The notes beneath the pieces were generated by a model, which worked only from the letters and a program-made list of their open reading frames with translations, was not told the origin of the DNA and did no database searches. This document shows positions 1-11,553 of a stretch of DNA of 64,000 nt, one piece after another. The stretch is taken from the NCBI RefSeq assembly GCF_009730915.1, contig NC_052484.1, positions 992,001 through 1,056,000 on the forward strand, in the 5' to 3' direction. The translations under genes and the position numbers were made by a program. Every line of letters starts with the position of its first letter. The first letter of the stretch is position 1. This stretch comes from Dioscorea cayenensis subsp. rotundata. Its lineage: Eukaryota; Streptophyta; Magnoliopsida; Dioscoreales; Dioscoreaceae.

Positions 1-760
1 AAGCTTCTTTGTGAGTATGTTAACATTCATGGAGAAGGGAGATGGAACTGTGTGTCCAACATCACAGGTATATATATATATATTTATATTTATATTTATA
101 TATATATAGTTTAATTGATGAATAAAGTTATTTATATATATATATATATATATATGTATGTTGATGTTGATATTAATGTGAAGGATTGAGAAGGAGTGGG
201 AAGAGTTGTAGATTGAGATGGGTGAACTATCTTAGGCCAGACTTAAAGAGAGGAAAGATAACTCCTCAAGAGGAGAACATCATCTTAGAGTTGCATGCAA
301 GATGGGGAAATAGGTAACTAATTAATTATCCATTACATCTCTTTCTTTCTCTCTCTCTCTATATATATATAATATTTTGGGTTGGTGTCAAGAATTCAAG
401 CTTTCCTTTCATATATATAAATATGCATGTTATTCTAATTAAAAAGATAATAATTTGTTTGGTTTCTAAACTAAATAGATTTGTAAAGTTTTCATCTTTC
501 TAATTGACATGGATCCACTGTAATTAATGTGACAATTTTTAGTATCTCAGTTGTCACCTTAATTTCAGGGATTAATAAACACAAACAAATTTATCAAGTT
601 CATTCATTAAAATGAATTTATTTTTTTTACAGACCAAAATGTTTATTGTTATTATTTTCATTAATTTAATCTCGTAAATTCATTCTAAGCAAAGCTCTAA
701 ATACTTAATATATTTAGATATGGATGCAAGCTCATGCTTTATTATTATTATTATTATTAT

Positions 761-809
<49 letters not shown>

Positions 810-1465
810 TTTATCTAGAGTTCAATATTGTGAATACTTGGCACTCCAATGACTTCACCCTTTTTTGTTAAAAGCTAGAGTCCAACCATATTATGTTCTT
901 TTAACCTCTCTCATTGTGTATATATATATATATATATATATGTTTTATGAAATGACTTCTTCCTTTATGTAATATGTATAACTACATGTATGTATAGTAC
1001 ATATATACATGTATAAAGTTGAAGCTCATGGATACATTGGAATTAAATATGTAAATAATGAATTAATGGTATGCATGAAGGTGGTCAACAATTGCAAGAA
1101 GTCTTCCTGGAAGAACAGACAATGAAATCAAGAACTATTGGAGAACACATTTCAAGAAAAGCCAAGTCTTCATCATCAAAAAATTAACCTTCAAAGATCA
1201 AAAATTACCAAAGTCTCTAATCCAACAAGATCAAAAATCATGAAAGAAGATGATGAAATGATGAAAGAAACAGTGATAAATCCACAACAAGTACTACTTG
1301 AACAAACAATGGCAACACAAGACATATTGGAAGATGATGATGATGAGATGATGAAATGCATATGCCCTTTTACTAGTTTTGTTCAAGTAAATGGTGGTTC
1401 TACTTCCATTAATGAAGATTGGAATGAGGATGAAAAACTGGGCTAGATTGTGGAATTTAGAGTAA
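1..1465 (+). CDS. R2R3-MYB transcription factor, 3' part (5' end outside window)
   Basis: A nuclear DNA-binding transcription factor. Three exons are visible: 1-67, 184-313 and 1081-1465, with GT-AG introns. They encode the end of repeat R2 ([15 protein letters not shown], then [20 protein letters not shown]) and all of R3 ([20 protein letters not shown], then [20 protein letters not shown]), with the conserved Trp residues in place. The R3 text resembles the MYB27/48/59 type, but the subgroup is not secure. After the R3 domain the domain frame meets a stop at 1241-1243, while a neighbouring frame stays open with an acidic tail. Near 1436 the original frame resumes with LWNLE and a stop at 1463-1465, a common MYB C-terminus. 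Total exon length (582) is divisible by three, so two opposite one-base changes in A runs (1157-1160 and 1433-1437) would account for it. Confidence 0.85.
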
Positions 1466-1626
1466 CTAGGAGTTCATGTGTTTATTTCTGTTTTAAGTTT
1501 TTGTTATTTATTATCTTCTTTAATTTCATGTCTCTCTAGATTAGTAGTGCTTTTCTTCTTAAAGAAAAGTTTCATAAGAAATTTTGATATTTCACTCCTT
1601 TTCATTAATCAGTTCATCTTCCTTGC

Positions 1627-1672
<46 letters not shown>
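1627..1672. repeat. (AAT)n microsatellite
   Basis: About 15 AAT units between the MYB gene and the AWPM-19 gene. The open frames through it (poly-Ile) are artefacts of the repeat. Confidence 0.9.
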
Positions 1673-1673
<1 letters not shown>

Positions 1674-1810
1674 CGACAAGACTTAAAAAACCAAAAGGTG
1701 GCAGACATCAAGCGGTGCTCGGTGGAGTTCATGGGAAACATGATATATATCCATGCAGACACGTATTACACCACTTGTAAGCTTACCACCTTCACACACT
1801 GCATCTTTTG

Positions 1811-1820
1811 CCACGTGTCA
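1811..1820 (+). promoter_or_regulatory. G-box / ABRE-type element upstream of the AWPM-19 gene
   Basis: CCACGTGTCA lies about 130 bp before the AWPM-19 start codon. It contains the CACGTG core bound by bZIP ABF/ABI5 factors. AWPM-19/PM19 genes are known as ABA- and dehydration-induced, so the site suits the gene. A TA-rich tract at about 1836-1850 could serve as the TATA region, followed by a GAA-rich leader (1861-1915). Confidence 0.6.
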
Positions 1821-1950
1821 CTCTTCTCTTCAAATATATATATATATATAGTACAAAAGGGAAAGAAGAAGAAGAAGAAGAAGAGGAAGAAAAGGAAGAA
1901 GGGAGGTGAAGAATAATTTTGGAGGATCAAAACATAAATTAATCATAAAG

Positions 1951-2551
1951 ATGGCAAGGACTGTTGTTGGAAAAAGCATGGTGACACCACTCTTGTTCTT
2001 GAACCTTGTGATGTATATAATTGTCTTGGGTTTTGCTAGTTGGTGCTTGAACCACTTCATCAATGGACAATCTCACTATCCTGGTTCCTATTTAATTTAC
2101 CTTCTTTTTATTTTTATTTATTTATGCCATTTTCTATGATAACATATATATATATATATAATGATGAGTTATGGTGTGTATTAATTTAGATATTTTCCTT
2201 CTTTTCTCTTGTGTTTGGATAACATTTTTCTTTTTATTTCCCTCTTGTGTTTGGTTTATGTTGAGAGTACAAATTAAGTATTAAAAGCCTCTTTCTAGAA
2301 TACTCTAATAATTTTAATATGTATGTGTACAAGTACCCTTGAATATTCTTCCCTATTTTTATTTTGATGGGATAACCTTGATATGTATATATGTGCACAT
2401 AAGTTTAAAAAACTGTGTTTTATGACAACTATATATGTCTTATAATTATGAAGGAAACTAAATCCATGTCTTGATTACTATTTTTTTTAATAGTAATTAA
2501 CCCTGTATATTTTACAAGTAGAAACCCAAATCAAAGGCAAAGCAATGCTCT

Positions 2552-2595
<44 letters not shown>

Positions 2596-3319
2596 CCTTG
2601 TTTGATTATGTTTTAAGTTATTAGAAAACCAAAAGCAAAGCAAAGCAAAGGAGGGCTTGCTTTACATAATTAGAGAGATTAATTAGAACTACATAAACCA
2701 TAATTTATTTATTTAATTAAACCAATCAAATGCATCATTTTCATCCAACATAAAACATCAAAAAAGTTGTTTGATCTAATTAAGATTTCTTTCATTGTTT
2801 TTCAAATAGGGGTGGCCGGAAATGGAGCAACATTCTACTTCCTAGTCTTCGCAATCCTCGCCGGAGTTATCGGTGTGGTTTCAAAGCTCGCCAGTGCTTC
2901 TCATATTAGGGTTTGGAGGAATGACAGCCTTGCTGCAGCTTCTTCTTCTTCTCTCATTGCATGGGCCATCACTGCCCTTGCTTTTGGGTACGTACCTAAT
3001 TACCTAAACACCCCTGCATGCATGCATGCATATATGCATTAACAATGATAATCACGTGCGTTAATTATACGTAGTATAATAAAATGGTTGCATGGCATGC
3101 AGGTTGGCATGCAAGGAGATACATTTGGGAGGATATAGAGGATGGAGACTTAGGGTTTTGGAGGCTTTCATTATAATATTAGCTTTGACTCAGTTGATTT
3201 ACGTGGTGTTATTGCATGCAGGCATGTTTAGTGGCAAATATGGACCTGGTTACACTGATCCAGATTATGGTCATGAACAAGTTCCAAAGGGCAGTACTGG
3301 TGTTGCCACCAGAGCTTAA
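1951..3319 (+). CDS. AWPM-19 / PM19-like plasma membrane protein
   Basis: A small four-pass membrane protein of the AWPM-19 family, whose members accumulate in seed and under ABA, cold or drought. Three exons, 1951-2083, 2810-2987 and 3103-3319, give 528 nt (175 residues) with no frame break. Hydrophobic segments lie near residues 10-32 (after MARTVVGKSM), 52-73, 85-104 and 120-143. Family-typical stretches are visible: GNGATFYFLVFAILAGVIGV, LACKEIHLGGYRGWRLR, EAFIIILALTQLIYVVLLHAG and the tail GPGYTDPDYG. The start is the first ATG of the exon and sits just before the first membrane segment. The G-box at 1811-1820 supports ABA control. The family is recognised with high certainty; the exact orthologue is not. 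Confidence 0.92.
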
Positions 3320-3834
3320 TAATTAACTTGTTATATATTGTTAGGGTTTATGTATGTCTTGTTGTTTTGTGTTTGTGTGTTTGTTTGACACGTGTGCTGG
3401 TTTTTCTTGTTAAGTTGTTGGTGTGGTGTTATGTATGTTATGTATGTATGTATATATGAAAATAGTATGGTTTTATGGTTGTATATGTATTTATGTGAAA
3501 ATATGGGATTAAACTTTGGCGAAGATGAAGTCAAAGTTTTTATGTTTTAATTATTTTTTGGAGTTCATTTGATGCTTCAACTTACCTTAATAAATAAATT
3601 TTATGTTTAAAACTTCCATAATGGTATATATGTATGTATATATATCGATTGATGAAACAAATATAGTTTTGCTTATATGGAATTCATTTGATACAATGAG
3701 ACCTCAAGTTGCAAGGATAGAGTCTAAGCAAATAAATAAATAAATGTTATTCTTAAACTTTCATCAAAGTATATATATATACATACATAGTAAAAGGTAT
3801 ATTAAATGAACTCCAAATAATAAAAATGGACACC

Positions 3835-3895
<61 letters not shown>

Positions 3896-4562
3896 TTTTT
3901 ATAATGATATAGTTCATAGTTTATACTTGGAAATAAAACTATTTATTGAAAAAATGTGATATATTTACTAAACTGAAATGAACTTCATTTGTTACAAACA
4001 TCCTTATTTTGATGAAGTTCGTTTAATGTATAAATACTGTATCATTATAATTGTAGTGATACTATAGAAATATTATGTATACGAAACATAAATCAGCGTA
4101 TTTACCAATAAGATATCATTCCATATGGTAAAATTTCTAGGGGTCATTAAGCTATCTGGTACAACATCATATCTGTTTGTCTCTTTGACATCATTATATA
4201 GGGAGGAGCTAGTTCTCTTCGTCAAAATAAATAAATAAATAAATAAATAAATAAATTACATAAATAACTTCATCTTATTAAATTGAATTACATTAAAATA
4301 AATTATTATTCGGACAAAGCATATGCCATGAATAATATGAAAAATATATTTTTTTTGTCCTTAAAATAAACATTAGATATAGTTCAGATGGCAATTTCAA
4401 TAATATGAAGCCCTTAAGTGTAAATCTTGACCAAGCTTCAAGATTCGCAGTCTCTCTAATCCAACGGTTGTGATTATCTTATTAGAAAATAGAGCAATTT
4501 AAGAGAAAGATCGCACCTTTGCGGTGAACCAAAGCTGAAGAATTTCGCCAGAGAGAGCTCCA
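3320..4562. other. Intergenic, AT-rich
   Basis: Contains the AWPM-19 3' UTR, two diverged copies of a short motif (around 3548-3645 and 3680-3790), a long (TA)n tract at about 3838-3891, and an (AAAT)n tract at 4226-4255. The WDR70 promoter and leader occupy the last 200 bp or so. No further gene seen. Confidence 0.6.
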
Positions 4563-7500
4563 ATGGAGGGCGCCGGCGGCGAGCTCGACGACGAGATCCG
4601 CGCCCAGTTCCCCCTCTCGTTCGGGAAGAAGTCCGGGCGGCCACCGCCCAACTCCTCCAGTGTCCACTCCTCCACTCGCCGCGCTGTTGGCCCCGTCTCC
4701 GTGGACCGGAACCCTAACCCTAGCTCTAGTGGATCCAAGAGTCGTGATGTTCAAGAGGAGGAGGAGGAGGATGCGATGATTGGGCCTCCGCCGCCACCAC
4801 CGCAGCCGGAGGTATCACAGGATGAAGATGACCAGATGATGATTGGACCTCCCCGGGCACCGCCGCCTTCTGACCAATTGGGATCGGATGATGAGGATGA
4901 GATGGACTCCGATGATGAAGATGGACCGGAGGAGTTTCGTAGGATTCCACTCAGCAATGAGATCGTTCTCAGAGGACATTCCAAGGTACTCATAAAAATC
5001 CCATTTTTTTTTATGATATAAATTTTTTTTTTTTTAGTTCTGATGTGCTATGCATGATATTGTTCTAACAATTTCATCTTAATTTCTTGAATTGTAATAT
5101 CTGGCAAATAATCAATGAGATGGGTAGTATGCTTAGCAGTGAAGAATTTAGGAAATGGTTCTGTATTTTTTTGGTGAATGATTGTTTATATTGATTGAAT
5201 TTTAGAACTTTTTGTTGATCGTTCTTAATTTTCTTATGAGTTCTTAATGAAGTCTTGTATGTCTAGCAAATGTCCAATGTGCTATGCTTGGCAGTAGAGA
5301 ATTTAGAAATGGCTCCTTTTTCTTTTCCGTGAGCAATTGTCTATTGGGTGTTAGCACTTTTTTTCTTTATCGTTTTTCAATGTTTTATGTGAATTTATAT
5401 GTTCAATTTGGCATCTTTCAGGTTGTCTCGGCTCTTGCAATTGATCATTCAGGGTCAAGAGTTCTTACTGGAAGCTATGATTACACTGTTCGGATGTATG
5501 ACTTCCAAGGGATGAATTCCAAGTTGCAGTCATTCAGGCAGCTGGAACCATTTGAGGGTCATCAAGTTCGTAGCTTGAGTTGGAGTCCAACAGCGGATCG
5601 ATTTTTGTGTGTAACTGGCTCAGCTCAGGCCAAGGTCTCTTCTTTCATTTCATTTCAATTCATATTGTTAAAATATATATATATATATATAGAAATTGTT
5701 GCTTTAGTTTGACCAAGTATTTATATCTTCATTTCAGATTTATGACCGAGATGGCCTTACCTTAGGTGAGTTTATCAAGGGGGATATGTATATACGTGAC
5801 TTGAAAAATACAAAGGGGCACATATCTGGCTTAAGCGGTGGAGAATGGAGTCCCAAGGCAAAGGATGAAATATTGACATCCTCTGAAGATGGATCCTTGC
5901 GGATATGGGATGTCAATGAATTCAATAGTCAAAAGCAGGTCTGTGCCTGATTATTAATAAGATGCTTAGATGTTTGGTTATCTCAATTAAAGTAAAGCAA
6001 TTTGATTTATTAAAAATGTATGAACTGTTGCTTGATTTACTACCTGTTTTTTAAAGTTGTTTGTGAGAACAGTTAAAGAAGTGTTTATAATAACATGGCA
6101 GGAAGGAACCTCTGGACTCTAGAGATGCTCATGCAAATAACTATTTTAGTCTCTGTAATTGCTCTATGTATTCATGTCAAACTGATTCTTAACCTGTTTT
6201 TTGTGCCTTATTTATTGAAAATACTTACATAGAGTTTCTGTCAGTTCTGATATGGTATGAGTTGGAGCTTTCATATGAGAATACCATTACTTAGAAATTT
6301 ATGGACTGTTACATGAACAGGTCATCAAGCCAAAGCTTGCAAGGCCAGCAAGAGTTCCAGTCACTGCCTGTGCTTGGGATAATACCGGTAAACGCATTGT
6401 TGGTGGTATTGGGGATGGCTCTATTCAGGTAGCTTCATCATTCAACATGTGTTCTGTATCACATTTTGTGCCCGCTATCTATGGATATCAAAGTGATGAC
6501 TTAGTACTTGCGTTGGTATATCTTTTTTATGATTCACTGTTTTTAACTCATAATGCTTAGTTTGATTCCAATTTCGAGAAGGTTTAGTTAAACCTCATGT
6601 TTTTAATAGATTGTCATATTATAGGATATATAACCTACAATTTCTGGTTAGAGGTGGACAATGATAAAGGTCTTGCAAGTGGTAGGGTTGTGCTCAATGC
6701 ATTGCTCATTTATTTATGTTCTTCTGTTGCGGCAGATGTGGAGCATCAAACCAGGATGGGGAAGCAGACCAGATATATACGTAGACAAAGGACATGCTGA
6801 TGATATAACAGGACTCAAGTTTTCTGTCGATGGATTGCTCCTGCTGTCAAGAAGCCTTGATGGTACCTTGAAGGTAGTATGGTTTCCATTTCTTTAGTTT
6901 TCACATCTTCAAGCATAGCACATCATGCAACTGATGCTCACTTTGAGGAAGTTGTTTACATGACCAATGAAACAAAAATGCAAGTTACTGTAAATGTTGA
7001 ATTTTTCCCAGGTTTGGGATTTGCGACAAATGAAGAGTTCTCTCAAGGTCTTTGAGGATCTTCCCAATCATTATGCGCAGACAAATGCTGCTTTTAGCCC
7101 TGATGAGCAGTTAATTTTTACTGGGACCTCTATTGAGAAGGAAGGCACAAATGGAGGCATGCTCTGCTTTTTTTGACCGAAGAAAACTCGAGCTTGTATC
7201 AAGGGTTGGAATATCCTCTAAATATAGTGTTGTTCGTTGTGCCTGGCATCCGAAGATTAATCAGGTATAGATTTAGCATTATAAGTTCATGTCTTTCTTG
7301 ATGGTTAATGATAGCACATTCTTAGACTCTCAGCCAAACCTCTGTTTTTTTCCTGCAGGTCTTTTGCAACAGTCGGGGACAAGAAGGAAGGAGGGAGTCA
7401 CATACTGTATGATCCATCTATCAGTAAGAGAGGAGCACTTGTTTGCGTTGGAAGAGCTCCTCGACAAAAATCAGTTGATGATTACGAAGTGCAACCAGTT

Positions 7501-7948
7501 GTTCACAATCCGCATGCATTACCTTTATTCAGAGACCAGCCCAGCCGTAAACGACAAAGAGAAAAAGCATTGAAAGATCCTCTTAAATCACACAAACCTG
7601 AAATACCTATGACAGGCCCTGGTCACGGTGGAAGAGTCGGTACTACCAAAGGCAGTTTATTGACTCAGTATCTTCTGAAGGTAAACATTTGTTTAAAATT
7701 ATTTCCACTCAACTGATTCGGCTTTTCAACTTTGGAAGCTTTTATGTAACATTTTATTTTTTTTATTTTTAATGCAGCAAGGTGGGTTAATTAAGGAGAC
7801 CTGGATGGAAGAAGATCCTAGAGAAGCTATACTTAAATTTGCCGATGTAGCAGCTAAAGACCCGAAGTTCATTGCACCTGCATATGCGGAAACTCAACCA
7901 GAACCTGTTTTCGCAAAGTCGGATTCTGACGAAGAGAAGGAGAAATGA
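4563..7948 (+). CDS. WDR70: WD40-repeat protein, WDR70 / gastrulation-defective homologue
   Basis: Homologue of WDR70, a nuclear WD40 protein linked in other eukaryotes to DNA-damage signalling and spliceosome-associated complexes. Eight exons: 4563-4985, 5422-5634, 5738-5938, 6321-6428, 6736-6873, 7012-7264, 7359-7680 and 7778-7948, about 608 residues. The N-terminus is acidic and proline-rich, with two IGPP motifs and a DDEDEMDSDDEDGPEE stretch. WD repeats follow (LTGSYDYTVRMYD, LTSSEDGSLRIWDV, SRSLDGTLKVWDLRQ). The family-specific tail has NPHALPLFRDQPSRKRQREK, GPGHGGRVGTTKGSLLTQYL and KETWMEEDPREAILKFADVA. Two one-base T excesses break the frame: T7 at 7168-7174 (six expected, for CFFDRRK) and T4 at 7362-7365 (three expected, for VFATVGDKK). 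Flanking protein is highly conserved, so I favour sequence error. Convergent with the DUF946 gene. Confidence 0.92.
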
Positions 7949-8673
7949 CTCGGTATGTGTATTTAGTTCTTGTATCATCATTAAAACCTGAGATGTCAGA
8001 GTAACAAAACTCAGATGTTCTTAACTTTTCAACAATCATTTGAGAGAACTGCCAATAATTTGAAGAGCATTTGCTTGTTTGTTTTCACTGGCATTTACAG
8101 ATTTTATTTCTTGTCATTTCATGAATTAACTGGTTTGTTTGATCTAATGCAGTTCATAAGACAAGCAAATTGCTTCAAATCAGTAAATTTGAAGAGCAAA
8201 AAGATGGGGATCTTTGATGATACAAATGGAATGAAAAAGAAATAAGAACCATTTTGCTTTCATGATCATGTACTGTTTTTCATTCAGGGAAATCCTCAGT
8301 ACTGTAAAGTCACTGTAATTTGTATGGAAAATTTGAGTTCAATGTGAGTGTATAAACTCAATTTCTGACAAAAGTTAAATAGAATTACTGATTTTGAGGC
8401 TTATGTGTTGTCATGATTCTTTGAAGTTCAATTTTGTGCATTTCATTTGCAGTCACAAATAAAATTTCACAGGAACCTGAACATTTGGATTATTAACTAT
8501 CAAACAGTGTACATGTATTAAAATATCAAGTCCAAATCACTTAATAATCTTTTCAAGCAAATACTACAAGAATTTGGTACAAACAAACGTATATCAAACA
8601 CTTTTCATTTCGACGAATAGAAATACAAGTGATTTGAATCATTTTTACAGATTAAAAGAGAAGATAACTAGGC

Positions 8674-10874
8674 TTACCATCTTTCATCGCCTTCCCAATT
8701 ATTCTTCTCCTTTGGCCCTGTCGGTCCTTCCTCCCCGTACAACTCCATGGGGAGTTTATCGAAAATGGTCTCGACAGAGAACCGGAGATTAATTGGCAGA
8801 AAACCAATTATCTTGTCCAGATCTGATCTAGAATTATATGTAATCGTCGGACCCCATTCCCGCATGAATTGCAACCAACACGGTTCAGTCACAACATCAG
8901 CAAGATACTCAGCTGCGACAATTTGATACTTAACACTCGAATCTACTGAAAAATTGCTGCTAGCCGCGTCATTCCTCACACCGATTCCAAGCTTTTCAGA
9001 ACCTTGGAGGTAGTTTCCTGGGTGTGGGAAACTCGCATGCCCGCTCTTTGATGAATACACAATTGCTTTGTTATCTTTGATAAATTCCAGGTCACAAACA
9101 CTCACCCATTCTCCACCGCTGTGCTGCGAGAAATATATACCCCAAAGCTCGCCGGTAAAATTGCTAATACGTAGAGTGAAATGCTCCCAGTCGGAAACAT
9201 GCTGCCCAATTTTGTGTAGTGCGAAATTGAGCAACCCGATCTTGATTGTTGCGGGGCCATTGAACGGGCAAAACACCCACATCGCAATGTCCGTGAAAGT
9301 TCCTCCGAGAGCTGGCTTTACATGAGCATACAGCTCAGCACTGTCCATGTCTCCATGCTTAACATAACTGTTCCGATCATCATCGGGTAAATCTATCCAG
9401 TATTCTCCATCATTCACACCACCGCTAGGCAGGTTCGAACCTTCTATGTCAATAGGCTCCCCGAGAGTCTTGCCGTTCCTGTGTAATGTAGCCCCGTTCT
9501 TGAAAAACCATGAGACCGACGAGGGTAAATACACTTCCTTAGGATGGAAAAAAACACTGTCGGACCATAATGACTTATTAGAGCATTGATCTGCTCCAAA
9601 TTTGGCATGGCATATAAAGAGGAATCAAGATTTTTTAAGCAAGAGACATCGACCATTTCTCCAGAGAAGTTATAACTGCTGCAGCAAAATGTTCCAACTG
9701 GCAGGCCTTTCGCCCACATTCCCCGACAGCAGGGTCGTGATTTCCATACCTGAAACTCAAAAAGCCCTGCTTCCGACTTAAATATCAAATCCTTAGTTTC
9801 ACATGTTTCAGTAAGATCAGACTGAACACATCTGACTTCTTCAAGAGAAGGCTTGTCAGGACTTTTAGTGACAACATAGCCAACAGCTTTATAACCTTCA
9901 GGTGGCAATGGAAGCCAGAAGTAACCACAAGAAACATCGAAATTGCCATTCCCGTCATCTGAACACCAAACAAGTTCATAGTCAATAGGTTTCTCAAGAG
10001 CTCGAGCTCTTGTTCCACAGACTTCAATCTCCCTTGCCACAAGAACAAAACCATGCAAAGGCTTGTCATTTGTTTGACCATAATGACCAAGACTGAAAAA
10101 GCCATCGGGTATATCAATCGGTCTATAAAATGTAGCCCCGTTACTATTTTCATCAAGCTGAACACAACTCCAAATTTTCTGAAACTTCTTAATCTGTACA
10201 ACCTCAAGTTCACCTATGCAAATTGATCCCTCAGCAAATCCTCCACCTGCCACAACAGCATTGTAACAAAAACTAAAATACAATCAACAGAAAGTAAGAA
10301 CCACAACCAAAAGGACAATGCCAAGCACAAAACAGAAAACAGATGTCACTATAATTCACACTGCAGATAAGAGTCTGGATGTTTTGTCATATAATAAAGC
10401 ATCAATTTCATAGAACCAAATAATTATCCTTTTTTTCTAAATCCCAATGCTTGAAGATTATGCTTACCAGATATCAACATATAAATAGTAATTTAAATGA
10501 ATGAAAAAAATCCAAACTCTCATAAACAATGAATGAATATAGTCCACCAAAAAGTTCAACTACCATCTGATCTCTTCAAACAATATAAACCTAAATACCT
10601 AAAAAAAAATTCCCAAGAAAAGGAGCCCCAAAAATTGAGTCTTTCAGCAATAATCAAAGATACAACAACCAAAAGAGAAGAACAAATTGAGAAAATAACT
10701 CATAAAATTGAAGGCAATCAGTAAACCCTAGCAAATAAACCATAAATCAGGAAAAAAGGTCTCACCTTTGGGCCACTGAGGCAAAGCACAAGGAAGAGAG
10801 AAGGGCTTCGGCTCATGAAATTCCTTCTGAGACGCAGCCCCACACCACCATCCCAAGCAATCGGAGCAATCCAT
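8674..10874 (-). CDS. DUF946 / Vps62-like protein
   Basis: Plant member of the DUF946 (Vps62-related) family; the molecular function is not established. The short first exon (10766-10874) starts [12 protein letters not shown]. The large second exon (8674-10246) carries family blocks such as [64 protein letters not shown] and [20 protein letters not shown]. The predicted length of about 560 residues matches the family. One frame break occurs at the A7 run 9548-9554 (T7 on the coding strand): the expected text [20 protein letters not shown] needs five or eight T. Both sides of the break are strongly conserved, so it is probably a sequence error. The stop is at 8674-8676. The neighbour upstream is the methyltransferase gene on the same strand. 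Confidence 0.9.
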
Positions 10875-11060
10875 CTTAATTCTCCAGTCTCGAAAAAACC
10901 CTAGCTTTCAATCCGATTCCTCTACAAATTGTTGGAGTTACACACACGTTCCTTGAATTCCATGGAAGCGACAATGATTTGTGGCCCGTGAAGCAATAAT
11001 GGAAAAATCAAGGTGGCCTCTTTTGACATTTTCAAGGATTAGGGTTGGACATTAGCTTGA

Positions 11061-11094
11061 TTAGGGTTAGGGTTAGGGTTAGGGTTAGGGTTAG
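11061..11094. repeat. Short interstitial telomere-like array, (TTAGGG)5
   Basis: Five perfect TTAGGG units plus TTAG, about 190 bp upstream of the DUF946 start codon, on the strand that gives CCCTAA in the gene's own orientation. Telo-box-like promoter elements are common in plants, but the unit here is the six-base form rather than the usual plant TTTAGGG. Confidence 0.9.
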
Positions 11095-11553
11095 AAATTT
11101 ATAGTGGAGAAGTGGAGAGAAAGAGAAGAGGAAAAAGGCGGGGAAAGAGAAAGACGTTTATTAACGGTTATTTTACATTTTAACCCCTATAAAAGTTTTT
11201 AATTTATAAAATTTTGCTTGATTGTTTTTTAAGAAATTATCTTTATCTACACTCAAAGAATAATTAAACACTTTTCAGCATTTTGGCCTTTTATTTTTAT
11301 TTGCCTTTAATTTGTTCTTTTCTTCATGCCGAAAAATATAAATAATTATTAATACTACATCTCTTTTAATTAAATAATACTAACAAAAAAAAGTCTTTGT
11401 ACAATTACCTACTTTTCCAAGGGTATGCAAGCAATTGTCTCTTTCTTCATTGATGAGATAGATTGACACTCAATCAACCATAAAAATATCAATAAATTAA
11501 TTGCGAATTCTAATAAATCAAAAACCAAATAATAAGAATTCAACAAAATATCA

